Assembly: GCF_019457915.1 (NCBI RefSeq)
Contig: NZ_JAHZSS010000004.1
Span: 155,631-219,630, forward strand
Source of the DNA: Neiella holothuriorum
GTDB taxonomy: Bacteria > Pseudomonadota > Gammaproteobacteria > Enterobacterales > Neiellaceae
Direction of reading: 5' to 3'
DNA: 64,000 bases
Made by a program: the position numbers and the translations under genes. Shown in pieces: positions 30,361 through 37,940 of this stretch (its first letter is position 1; each line of letters starts with the position of its first letter). Below the pieces are notes generated by a model that saw only the letters and a list, made by a program, of their open reading frames with translations, was not told the origin of the DNA and did not search any database.

Positions 30361-30607
30361 AACAACGTCACTCTTCAAAAATGCCACCCAAGAATAAATA
30401 ACGGCGGCCAAGGATTTAATTGATTGACGCAAGCTTAGGGAGTGACAGCCTGAGTGTCCACCGAAACCCGAGCAAAAAGAGAAGATTTAACAGCGGTATA
30501 ACCAAACAAAGGCCGCCACTACAGTAACCGCCCCAAATGATCTCAGCGGCTGTTTTTTACTAAATGTCGCTGTATAATCCAGCCGCCTATCCGGATAACC
30601 CGCTTAC

Positions 30608-30683
30608 GTCCCCATAGTTCAACTGGATAGAACAGTCGCCTCCTAAGCGATCGATCCAGGTTCGAGTCCTGGTGGGGACGCCA
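30608..30683 (+). tRNA. tRNA-Arg (anticodon CCT)
   Basis: 76 bases with encoded CCA. Acceptor stem GTCCCCA/TGGGGAC, D stem GTTC/GAAC, anticodon loop CTCCTAA (anticodon CCT, reads AGG), variable loop CGAT, T stem CCAGG/CCTGG with TTCGAGT loop. All stems pair, the anticodon stem with one G-U. Its 3' side faces an AT-rich island, a common insertion context. Confidence 0.96.
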
Positions 30684-30963
30684 AATCAAACCGTTTGTTT
30701 TAACGCCACTTTCAAAACATAAATCTTGTACGAACCATGCGTCTTCGAAATTCGGTCTAGCTGGAAATTGACCTAAAACTTGTTTGCCCAATGACCCGCC
30801 GTCACTTCGGGAGCTGCCGAGGCTTATCATAATCTTGAGCTGGCGCAGATTCTCGCGTATCGCGGTTACTGTATGATTGTTAGATATTTTTTTGTGCGAC
30901 GATACAAAGGTACTTTCTACCTTACAAGGTAGGCCAACCTTGCACGGCCTCACTAATAAGTTG
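30684..30963. other. Gene-free region between tRNA-Arg and the first cassette
   Basis: No credible gene: the longest frame runs antisense through the tRNA. It holds small inverted repeats (AAGGTA/TACCTT; CAAGGT-AGGCCA-ACCTTG near 30933-30950) and ends with AAGTTG|TTAT at 30963/30964, which fits the right-hand boundary of an attC or attI site. I cannot identify the rest of such a site here, nor a second copy of the tRNA end. Confidence 0.4.
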
Positions 30964-31552
30964 TTATAAAAACCAATCGACAAGGAGGTTTATGTGAGTT
31001 TTCGTGATCTAATCTTTAAAGAAGTTTTATGTGCCATCATCCTAGGAAGTATTCCTTGCTTTCTGATTGTCCAAGCGTCAGGAGTTGATGGTTTAATAAC
31101 CTTTTTAGAGGGAATTCAACCGCCTGACGTAATTGTGTGGTTTTTTGGAGCTTTGTTCGTGATACACATTTTGTTGAGTGGTCTTGCGTACTTTTTCTAT
31201 TTCCCGGACCTGTCCATAGCAAGCTTTGTCCGGTTTATCTACGGGCTTTCAGAGCAGGTGGGATTCAGTTTGCAAGGTGTTTATCGCAGCATGGCTGGGG
31301 CAATCTTCTTTGTTGCTCCACCACTGTTAGCAAGCGAGTTCAATCTAGCCTCTTCTGTTGGCACTGCTGTCGCGTTAACCTTCGCCATAGCATGTATCTT
31401 CGCTTGTACGGCGTTTACTTTTGCTCAACGTAGTATTGCAGCTAGGGTTGGCAGGTTTTTATAACAAAGCAAGTCACTAACTCGTCGCTACGCTCTTCGG
31501 GGACAAAGGCCACAACGCGGCGAGCCGCTGGCCTTTGCCCGTGCTTGCGGCG
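30964..31552 (+). mobile_element. Integron gene cassette (membrane protein cassette)
   Basis: Begins TTATAAAAACC (30964-30974) and ends with an attC site at 31459-31558. The first 11 bases are the exact complement of GGTTTTTATAA at 31454-31464. That is expected only if the cassette was once a circle, because the R' half of its attC is then made by its own 5' end. The stop codon of the gene lies inside R'' (TTATAAC), as is common in cassettes. No integrase gene is in the window. Confidence 0.7.
30994..31464 (+). CDS. Cassette-encoded four-helix membrane protein, unknown function
   Basis: 156 residues, four predicted membrane helices (about 10-30, 45-70, 100-120, 122-145). No family recognised. 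Start is GTG at 30994 behind a very strong AAGGAGG (30983-30989); the ATG two bases earlier is out of frame and stops at once. It fills the integron cassette at 30964-31552 and ends inside the attC R'' box. Lower GC and different codon use from neighbours fit a transferred gene. Small membrane proteins of unknown role are frequent in cassettes. Confidence 0.8.
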   Translation: MSFRDLIFKEVLCAIILGSIPCFLIVQASGVDGLITFLEGIQPPDVIVWFFGALFVIHILLSGLAYFFYFPDLSIASFVRFIYGLSEQVGFSLQGVYRSMAGAIFFVAPPLLASEFNLASSVGTAVALTFAIACIFACTAFTFAQRSIAARVGRFL

Positions 31553-31558
31553 TTAGCC
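31459..31558 (+). repeat. attC recombination site 1
   Basis: R'' TTATAAC (31459-31465), L'' GCAAG (31469-31473), L' CTTGC (31544-31548) and R' GTTAGCC (31552-31558). The ends pair as TAAC-N3-GCAAG with CTTGC-N3-GTTA, and the centre forms a long hairpin: CAAAGGCCA pairs with TGGCCTTTG and GCGGC pairs with GCCGC. Recombination point G|TT at 31552/31553. All parts of a folded attC are present. Confidence 0.78.
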
Positions 31559-31562
31559 CTCT

Positions 31563-33044
31563 ATGGAGTCTGTGTTGATTAACAAAATTAAACGTAATCC
31601 TCAAAAATTCGATTCTTTTGAGCTGTATACGAAATTGTGTGCCAAAAACTCTCTTGATATTGGAGAATTGAGTTCTGTTGATGCTGTCGTTGATTTAGTA
31701 AAAAGCGCACTTAAAGATAATCGAAAAAATCTGAATTTAGTTTTTGGGAAGCGTGTTGAGAGTATGTTTGCAGTGGTTGCTGCATCGCTAGGGAAATGTG
31801 CACTAATAAAACAAGAAGATGGTGGGGAAGCGTATTGTAACGACTATATTTCAATTCCTGACTATAGAGTTGTCCTAAAAGATGGAGCTAACTTCTTAGT
31901 TGAAGTTAAAAATTACCATAAAGAACCATTTAGTGAAACATACTCATTTACTGAAAAATATTTCAATTCAGTCTTAAAGTATTCTGAGCTTGTCGGATGT
32001 GAAGTGAAGTTTGCAATTTACTTTTCCAAATTAAATTACTGGACTTTGATTCCAAGCAGTGCTTTTGTAAAAGATGGTAATAAATTCATTATCACAATTG
32101 AAGATGCGTTAAAAAATAATGAAATGCTTCTGCTAGGTGATCAGATGCTAGCGACAAAACCACCACTGGAAGTATATTTCTTATCAGACCCATCAAAACC
32201 AGCTACATTAGATGAAAATACAGGGCAGACTAATTTTATAATAAAAAATATCTTATTGTATTGCGCGGGTAAACCAGTAACTGGTGAATTAGAGAAGCAG
32301 TTAGTTTTTTATTTTACTATGTATAGTAATTGGGAAGAACTTGAGTCATTACCAATAATGGCTGGAGAACGCTTAATTGGAGTTCGTTTTACTTACGGGC
32401 CTCACAATGGCCCCTCTGATGATGGCTTTGATATATTGGGCAACATTAGTAGCATGGCATCAACAATGTATAAATTGGCTACGGAAGATAATGGTGAAGT
32501 AACTGCAGTCGAAACTGATAATCACCCTAAGAATTTTACAGTGGTAATCCCAGAAGATTACAAAAGTGATGAACTGCCTTTATGGCGGTTTAATATTGAA
32601 GCAAACAAGGGCATACAAGCGCATCAAGGCCCAGCGAAGCTGGGCATAGACGCCAAAAGGAGTCTGGCTTTGTTTCTAACCTTATTAGTTATCTTTCCGA
32701 TATTAGTCTTAGTGTTTGAAGCTAATGTTACTTTGATAAATAAGAAAGGGAGCACAGTTTCTGTTGCCTTTACTTTCTCCGTTTTTGCGTTGATATGTGC
32801 TTATAGTTTTTATTTTGAAGGTTCGGCTTACGCAAGGGAAACTAGAACTTTTAAATTACTATTGGTTAATTTTATTATTTGTTTTGTCCCACTTAGTATT
32901 ACTTGGGCATCGGCGTGGTTTTCTAAACTGCAAACACCAAGAGCCATTCATACTATTGCAATCGTAACAGCATTAATACAAACGGCTTTGTTTCCTATTT
33001 TTGCACTATTTACAAGTTGTTATACGGGTCTCGATTGCATATGA
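31563..33044 (+). CDS. PD-(D/E)XK nuclease-like domain fused to a C-terminal membrane domain
   Basis: 493 residues. The N-terminal part (about 55-165) has the order of a restriction-endonuclease fold: helix with Glu66, then Asp100 (IPDYRV) and Glu114-Val-Lys116 (FLVEVKNY), followed by a helix with Tyr residues. The middle (about 200-365) is unassigned. The end has four hydrophobic helices (about 370-390, 400-415, 425-450, 455-480). I know no named family with this full layout. Strongly AT-rich. The ATG lies ten bases inside a cassette boundary, with no clear ribosome binding site. Membrane-anchored nuclease-like proteins are common in phage defence, so a defence role is plausible but inferred. 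Confidence 0.8.
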   Translation: MESVLINKIKRNPQKFDSFELYTKLCAKNSLDIGELSSVDAVVDLVKSALKDNRKNLNLVFGKRVESMFAVVAASLGKCALIKQEDGGEAYCNDYISIPDYRVVLKDGANFLVEVKNYHKEPFSETYSFTEKYFNSVLKYSELVGCEVKFAIYFSKLNYWTLIPSSAFVKDGNKFIITIEDALKNNEMLLLGDQMLATKPPLEVYFLSDPSKPATLDENTGQTNFIIKNILLYCAGKPVTGELEKQLVFYFTMYSNWEELESLPIMAGERLIGVRFTYGPHNGPSDDGFDILGNISSMASTMYKLATEDNGEVTAVETDNHPKNFTVVIPEDYKSDELPLWRFNIEANKGIQAHQGPAKLGIDAKRSLALFLTLLVIFPILVLVFEANVTLINKKGSTVSVAFTFSVFALICAYSFYFEGSAYARETRTFKLLLVNFIICFVPLSITWASAWFSKLQTPRAIHTIAIVTALIQTALFPIFALFTSCYTGLDCI

Positions 33045-33056
33045 ACGGAATTGACC

Positions 33057-33138
33057 ATACAAGTTGCTCAATGAAAAACACAAGCGAAAGCCTCTGGCTA
33101 GGACTCGCTAACGCGCTCCCGCTAACAAAGCGTTATCC
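33057..33138 (+). repeat. Degenerate attC-like site 2
   Basis: Left ATACAAGTTGCTCA (33057-33070) pairs imperfectly with right GCTAACAAAGCGTTAT (33121-33136), and R' is GTTATCC at 33132-33138 with a possible crossover at 33132/33133. Compared with the common TAACAAGTTGCTC pattern one A is missing from R''. The interior holds a weak hairpin (AGCG..CCT/AGG..CGCT). It would close a second cassette carrying the nuclease-like gene. Confidence 0.45.
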
Positions 33139-33205
33139 ATCAAAACCTCAGGTTGAATAATCCCTAAGATTCATTAAAGTGTGGGCCTTGCCCCAAGGTG
33201 CGCCC

Positions 33206-34060
33206 ATGACCGAACCTCTTGAAATTTCACTCACGCTTGATGCTGAGAATTGTCAGCAAAAAGCCAGCCTACTTTTGGCTGAGCGCAGCCAACTTTCTCA
33301 AGCCAAAATTAAAGATGCGATGCAAAAAGGCGCGGTTTGGCTTATTCGTGGTGGTGACAAAAAGCGGCTTCGGCGAGCCAGTAAATCACTTAAGGCAGGC
33401 GATAGGCTTGAGCTGAACTATAACCCTCAACTGCTTGAACAATCAGTGGCGGAACCCAACTTAATTGATGATGCTGGCGATTACAGTATTTGGTTTAAAC
33501 CCTATGGTTTGAGTTGTCAGGGCAGCCGATGGGGCGATTTTGCCAGCATCAATCGTTGGGTTGAATTAAACCTTGCTCAGCTCACCAACACGCCCCAGCG
33601 TCCAGCTTTTTTAGTCCACCGATTAGATAGAGCCACGTCGGGGCTCATGTTACTGGCCCATTCCAAAAAGGCAGCTCACCTGTTTAGCGAGATGTTCCGT
33701 AAGGGCGAGATGGACAAGCGCTATCAGGCCATTGTGTCAGGCGATTTTTCAGTGTTTCCGCAAAACCACCCGGTTAGCTTGCCTGTGAATGACAAACAGG
33801 CTCATTCTGTCTTTTCATTGCTGGAGAAAAACGCTCAGCATTCGTTGCTAGATGTGAAGCTGTTGACCGGTCGAAAGCACCAAATTCGCCAACATTTAGC
33901 GGCCTTAGGCTACCCGATTGTTGGCGATCGCCTTTATGGTCAGGCACAACACCAAACGCGAGACTTGCAGTTGCAATCGGTATCACTCAGATTCAGCTGC
34001 CCTCTGCAACACAAGCTCATGACATATCAGGTAGCTGACCACTTAAAACTGCGTCTTTAG
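33206..34060 (+). CDS. RluA-family RNA pseudouridine synthase
   Basis: Isomerises specific uridines to pseudouridine in rRNA or tRNA. 284 residues: a short N-terminal S4-like part (about 15-75) and the RluA catalytic domain with the essential Asp in VHRLDRATSGLMLLA and the conserved RKHQIRQHLAALGYPIVGD block. ATG at 33206 follows AAGGTG; the longer GTG-initiated frame adds nine residues. Which position it modifies cannot be told from the sequence. Base composition returns to the chromosomal norm here, so this gene marks the right edge of the cassette island. Confidence 0.92.
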   Translation: MTEPLEISLTLDAENCQQKASLLLAERSQLSQAKIKDAMQKGAVWLIRGGDKKRLRRASKSLKAGDRLELNYNPQLLEQSVAEPNLIDDAGDYSIWFKPYGLSCQGSRWGDFASINRWVELNLAQLTNTPQRPAFLVHRLDRATSGLMLLAHSKKAAHLFSEMFRKGEMDKRYQAIVSGDFSVFPQNHPVSLPVNDKQAHSVFSLLEKNAQHSLLDVKLLTGRKHQIRQHLAALGYPIVGDRLYGQAQHQTRDLQLQSVSLRFSCPLQHKLMTYQVADHLKLRL

Positions 34061-34119
34061 CGCCGAGTAACCCGCGCTAACTAAATAGCGCGCCTGGTAT
34101 GTTGCAGGCTTCGCTCGCG

Positions 34120-34470
34120 CTACTTGTCCTGCTCTGTAAGAGCACTTCCTTCAAACTGAATGCCTGCCCAGCCGTGCTTGATAAAATTGCGGATGTTTTG
34201 ATGATCCGTGCCAGTTGGTGTGTCCAACACTGAACGATAGTGTTCTGCAAATAAAGCGAGTGTTTGTGGCGCTGTTAATTGCTGTAACTGACCAAAGGCA
34301 AACACTTTGCATGAGCCGTTGTTCTCTCCGGCGGCATTGCTGACGTCGCCATTTTTAAACGCCGTTGGTGTGAATTTGAAATTTGCGTCAATCACAGCCA
34401 TCACCTCAGAAAATTGATATGAGGCGTCATTGCGTTGGATGGCGGCGATAAGATCTTGAACAGTTTTCAT
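34120..34470 (-). CDS. HopJ-family (type III effector HopJ-like) protein
   Basis: 116-residue soluble protein of the HopJ family (VQDLIAAIQRNDASYQFSEVMAVIDANFKFTPTAF...). The family is named after a Pseudomonas effector but is widespread in free-living marine bacteria without type III secretion, so an effector role is not implied here; no secretion genes are present. GGGAACG precedes the ATG. Stands alone between an RluA-type gene and yeiH. Confidence 0.9.
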   Translation of the reverse strand: MKTVQDLIAAIQRNDASYQFSEVMAVIDANFKFTPTAFKNGDVSNAAGENNGSCKVFAFGQLQQLTAPQTLALFAEHYRSVLDTPTGTDHQNIRNFIKHGWAGIQFEGSALTEQDK

Positions 34471-34596
34471 GGCGTTCCCAGTTATGTCGATGACGAAAAA
34501 AGCCTATCTTGCGTTTTTTTGCTAAAAATACAAACTCTTCGAATCACTTGAGCGATGCCGCTATCGGCGCTAAGAGATTGCTGTAATCAAACATAC

Positions 34597-35523
34597 TTAC
34601 AGCAAGAAGTACAACGACGCGCCGCCAATGAACAACCACAGCAGCACACCCAGTAAAAAACTCCGGAAGCCGACGCTCTTTATCTCTTTGAATGAAATCG
34701 AAGTACCAATCAAAAACAGCGCAATGACCATGCCTCGTTTACCTGCCCCATTTAGCAGCTCAAAGGTGTTGTCGAACTGAGGAAAGCAATACGCCACTAA
34801 CACCGCAGCAATAAATAACAGAATGAAATACGGGAATTTCACCTTGCCTGCGCTGCCTTCGGTTTGGCGAGAAACAAACAAGATCACCAGTGACAACGGA
34901 ATAATCCAAAGCGCGCGAACCAACTTTACGGTGGTTGCAATTTGTAAGGCATCCGCGCCATAGCTGGCTCCAGCCCCAACCACCGATGATGTATCGTGAA
35001 TGGCAATCGCCGCCCATATCCCAAACGCCTCTTGCGACAAGCCAAAGTAGTGGCCCAACGGAGGAAACACGAACAACGCTACTGCGTTCAGAACAAATAC
35101 CACAAACAAGGCAAAGGAGATTTGGTGGTTTTTAGCATTGAGCACTGGCGATACCGCCGCAATTGCACTGCCGCCACAAATTGCGGTTCCTGCGGAAACT
35201 AACACCGCCACCTTGTCATCAATACCAAGCAATTTACCTAGCAAAATACCGCCAGCCATGACCACAATGACCGATGCAGCCGTGAGTAAAAAGCCACTCG
35301 AAGCGGCTTCCACCACGGCATCCAACTGCATGCCAAAGCCCATGAGCACAATGCTCACTTGTAGCACCCGCGAGGTATAAGACGACGCGTTTTGCCACTG
35401 GATTTTAAAAGCCGCAAACAATACGCCAACAGCCAACGCCAAAGCTGGCGAGACAAACGGCAACAGGCACAAAAATATGACGATGTACTGCAGTTTAGGG
35501 AGGTGTTGCTTGAGTTTCGTCAT
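34597..35523 (-). CDS. yeiH: YeiH-family putative sulfate exporter
   Basis: Inner-membrane protein of 308 residues with about nine to ten helices, of the YeiH/UPF0324 family (AGTAICGGSAIAAVSPVLNA and IHDTSSVVGAGASYG are the family signatures). The family is annotated as a putative sulfate exporter, linked in several bacteria to sulfite or sulfonate use. The longer frame starts at 35745, inside the divergent regulator; ATG 35523 is the sensible start. A divergent LysR-type gene shares the 103-bp promoter region, as in the yeiE-yeiH pair of enterobacteria. Confidence 0.9.
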   Translation of the reverse strand: MTKLKQHLPKLQYIVIFLCLLPFVSPALALAVGVLFAAFKIQWQNASSYTSRVLQVSIVLMGFGMQLDAVVEAASSGFLLTAASVIVVMAGGILLGKLLGIDDKVAVLVSAGTAICGGSAIAAVSPVLNAKNHQISFALFVVFVLNAVALFVFPPLGHYFGLSQEAFGIWAAIAIHDTSSVVGAGASYGADALQIATTVKLVRALWIIPLSLVILFVSRQTEGSAGKVKFPYFILLFIAAVLVAYCFPQFDNTFELLNGAGKRGMVIALFLIGTSISFKEIKSVGFRSFLLGVLLWLFIGGASLYFLL

Positions 35524-35587
35524 CACATTTGCACCGCTAATTAGGAAGTGACGCCATTGTGACAAATTGACGCATTCATAAATATCG

Positions 35588-35608
35588 AATACTTTTAAAC
35601 AAAGTATT
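35588..35608. promoter_or_regulatory. Candidate LysR-type operator between yeiH and its regulator
   Basis: AATACTTT-TAAAC-AAAGTATT: perfect 8-bp inverted repeat including a T-N11-A core. It sits in the divergent promoter region just before the regulator start, the usual place for a LysR recognition site. Confidence 0.5.
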
Positions 35609-35626
35609 AAGGATAACTTAACAGTG

Positions 35627-36517
35627 ATGCGTGACCTTTCCATTCGGCAGCTACGAGTGTTTGCCTCCACCGCCCGCCATGGCAGCCTCGGAGAGGCCGC
35701 GGAGCAACTATTCATGACACGCAGCGCCGCTTCGCAGGCGCTCAAAGGGCTAGAGCAACAGCTTGGCGTGACCGTGTTCGATCGGGTTCAACAGCGTTTG
35801 GTGATGAACAGCCATGGCCATATGCTGCTACCTCTGGCGGTTGATTTATTGGCGTGCCAACAAGGTATTTGGGAGCAATTCTCTAGCGAGAGCAATCAAG
35901 GCCAATTACGCATTGGCGCAAGCCTAACCATTGGTAACTTTCTGCTTCCCAAGCTGTTAGCCGATTTAAAAACCGTCATGCCATTGCCTGAAGTGTCACT
36001 TGCCAATAGCAGCCAATTGCAATTGCAACTCAAGCGCTATGACATTGATATCGCACTCATCGAAAGCAATGTGATTGATCGGTCGTTACAGCGGCACGCA
36101 TGGACACAAGATGAAATGATTGTCATTGCCCCAACTGAGCACCCATTGGCCGAACAAGTCGTCGATTGGCAGCAACTGTCGGCGCAAGACTGGGTATTAC
36201 GCGAACCCAGCTCTGGCAGTCGCGAGCAATTTGAGCATCATATTGCGCCCAAGCTGAAGCACATGAATCTGGTGTTAGAGCTAAATTCGATTGCCTCGAT
36301 CATTGCGTCTGTGGCCGCGGGTTTAGGCTTGTCACTTGCATCGCGATTGGCCTGCCAGCAAGCGCTGGATAACGGCGAAGTGAGTCAGGTTTTGTTACCT
36401 GAGCGCCTGCATAGGCAATTCTTTGTGGTGTACCCCGATACCAATCGCCACCTCCCGCAACTCAACACTCTGTTGAAGCAGCTGGGGATAACAAGCTCAG
36501 ATGCGAATCAAGCATGA
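35627..36517 (+). CDS. LysR-family transcriptional regulator (YeiE-like)
   Basis: 296 residues: N-terminal winged helix (IRQLRVFASTARHGSLGEAAEQLFMTRSAASQALKGLEQQLG) and a substrate-binding domain (about 90-290). A GTG immediately upstream (35624) could also be used; AAGGA lies at 35609-35613. Divergent from yeiH, as YeiE is in enterobacteria, where it responds to sulfite. Regulation of yeiH is the natural inference. A palindrome fitting a LysR operator is present between the two genes. Confidence 0.92.
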   Translation: MRDLSIRQLRVFASTARHGSLGEAAEQLFMTRSAASQALKGLEQQLGVTVFDRVQQRLVMNSHGHMLLPLAVDLLACQQGIWEQFSSESNQGQLRIGASLTIGNFLLPKLLADLKTVMPLPEVSLANSSQLQLQLKRYDIDIALIESNVIDRSLQRHAWTQDEMIVIAPTEHPLAEQVVDWQQLSAQDWVLREPSSGSREQFEHHIAPKLKHMNLVLELNSIASIIASVAAGLGLSLASRLACQQALDNGEVSQVLLPERLHRQFFVVYPDTNRHLPQLNTLLKQLGITSSDANQA

Positions 36518-36589
36518 TGATTTAACGGCCGTATTGGCGCCCAAACGGGATACAAGCCAACACCACCTGCTACTCACATTGTGTATTAG

Positions 36590-36658
36590 GCGAAGCGTAG
36601 CGTCTTGGGTGACGTCCCCGAGAGTTTGCTTCGGTACGTGCTGCGGTTAGCTAGGCGT
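36590..36658. repeat. Long hairpin, attC-like remnant
   Basis: GCGAAGC (36590-36596) pairs with GCTTCG (36628-36633), and inside TCTTGGG-TGACGT-CCCCGAGA forms a second stem. It is followed by GTGCTGCGGTTAGCT, similar to the right end of attC site 1, but I cannot find a matching left end. It lies between convergent genes and also overlaps the stop of the next gene. Could be an attC remnant or a terminator-like structure. Confidence 0.3.
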
Positions 36659-37264
36659 TTTTGCGGCTAGCAGCGCTTGGGTTACTTTGGTTTCATGCTG
36701 AGTTTGCCACTCGGCCAATGTCATACGCGTTTCTAGCTCATATTTTTGCTTTGCTTGCTGCCATACGGAGCTGGCATCGGCCTTTGGGATGGCCACGATC
36801 CCTTCGCGATCGGCAACCATGATATCGCCGGTCCGGATTGATACGCCGCCGCATTGAATCGGTTGGGCTAAATCAAAATAACGCTTTTTTTGACCCGGCA
36901 CGGGAAATACACCTTGGGCATAAACGGGAAATGCCATGTCGGTAATTTCACCCAAGTCACGAATTACCCCATCAACAATAAAGCCTAGAATGCCCCGCTG
37001 TTTGGCAATGGCGCACACATTGCCACCCGCAACCGCTCTACTGCAGTCTGCCCCATCAACCACAATGACTGAGCCTTTGGGCGCTTCATAGATAGCCGCA
37101 TGTAGCATGAGGTGATCGCCAGGGGCGAGTTGAACGGTATAAGCTGGCCCAGCGATTCGCGGCATATTGGGCCAAAGCGGCTTAATGGCTCGACTTAAAA
37201 AGTGTTTAGCGGCCAACACATTGGCATATTCGGTAACGGCCAAGTCACCATAGCAATCCGTCAT
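36647..37264 (-). CDS. RraA-family protein (HMG/CHA aldolase-like)
   Basis: 205 residues, RraA/MenG-like fold. Contains the metal and substrate motifs of class II pyruvate aldolases of this family: GDHLMLHAAI, VVDGADCSRAVAGGNVCAIAKQRGILGFIVDGVIRD (Asp and Arg of the active site) and a VADREGIVAIP end. Either a 4-hydroxy-4-methyl-2-oxoglutarate aldolase-type enzyme or a non-catalytic RraA homologue; the extra length over RraA (about 160) favours the aldolase branch. GGAGAAA precedes the ATG. Starts 33 bp after the DM13 gene, likely one operon. Confidence 0.85.
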   Translation of the reverse strand: MTDCYGDLAVTEYANVLAAKHFLSRAIKPLWPNMPRIAGPAYTVQLAPGDHLMLHAAIYEAPKGSVIVVDGADCSRAVAGGNVCAIAKQRGILGFIVDGVIRDLGEITDMAFPVYAQGVFPVPGQKKRYFDLAQPIQCGGVSIRTGDIMVADREGIVAIPKADASSVWQQAKQKYELETRMTLAEWQTQHETKVTQALLAAKTPS

Positions 37265-37297
37265 TTGGCTTTCTCCAAAACCTTGTTCATTTCAACA

Positions 37298-37774
37298 TTA
37301 GCGATACTGAGCTGCAGTAATAAATTGGTCAAAGGATTCACACCAAACAACCACACTGGTGTATGCCGAAAGCTCAATGCCTTCGGGAATTTCGACCACA
37401 AAGTTATCGAACGTCTCTACCCCGCCCACTAGCGCCATCTGCGATTTCAACCGTAAGAAATCAGCTTCGGTTTCGACAAATTCAGGCGCTAAGTACAGCT
37501 TGTATTGTGGCCCAGGGGCTAGTTTGCCCGACAAGGTAATCACATCAGGGCCAATCGCCACCGTACCTTCGCCCCAATGTAAGAAGTCGCTGTCTTGTAA
37601 CTCTTTATGAAAGACAGAGGTATAGCTTGGCTGTTGCGATAGTTGCTGAATGTGGGCTTGGCTCGGCGCTGTGGGTGCCGCGAGGATTGGCAATAAATAA
37701 AGGCCGGCGACAAATCCAAATATTCCCACCAGGCTATGGCTGCCGATGAGTAACGCGATATGACTAATTTTCAT
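37298..37774 (-). CDS. DM13-domain protein, membrane-anchored
   Basis: 158 residues. An N-terminal hydrophobic helix (ISHIALLIGSHSLVGIFGFVAGLYLLPILA) is an uncleaved anchor or signal, followed by a DM13 domain (GEGTVAIGPDVITLSGKLAPGPQYKLYLAP ... SVVVWCESFDQFITAAQY) with its conserved Cys. DM13 domains are thought to take part in electron transfer or redox reactions in the periplasm or extracellular space. GAAGGTAAC precedes ATG 37774. Upstream gene of a probable two-gene operon with the RraA-family gene. Confidence 0.85.
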   Translation of the reverse strand: MKISHIALLIGSHSLVGIFGFVAGLYLLPILAAPTAPSQAHIQQLSQQPSYTSVFHKELQDSDFLHWGEGTVAIGPDVITLSGKLAPGPQYKLYLAPEFVETEADFLRLKSQMALVGGVETFDNFVVEIPEGIELSAYTSVVVWCESFDQFITAAQYR

Positions 37775-37940
37775 GAAGTTACCTTCTAACATTTGGCATT
37801 TAAGACGAAATTACAGCATCCATATAACTGAGCCTCGCGCTGTTTTAACGAGGATAAATTGTCGCCTACATTGCTATGTTAACAAGGTGTGAAATACAAT
37901 CTAGCGTCTCTTTATCCGTGCGGGCTGTCATTGTTAGGTT

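Noticed and set aside
30543..30983. Minus-strand open frame of 146 codons across the tRNA-Arg region
   Set aside because: It runs antisense through the whole tRNA, has no family pattern and no ribosome binding site; chance frame.
30608..33205. Classical genomic island with tRNA-derived direct repeats (attL/attR)
   Set aside because: I found no second copy of the tRNA-Arg 3' end in the window and no tyrosine integrase gene; the integron-cassette explanation fits better.
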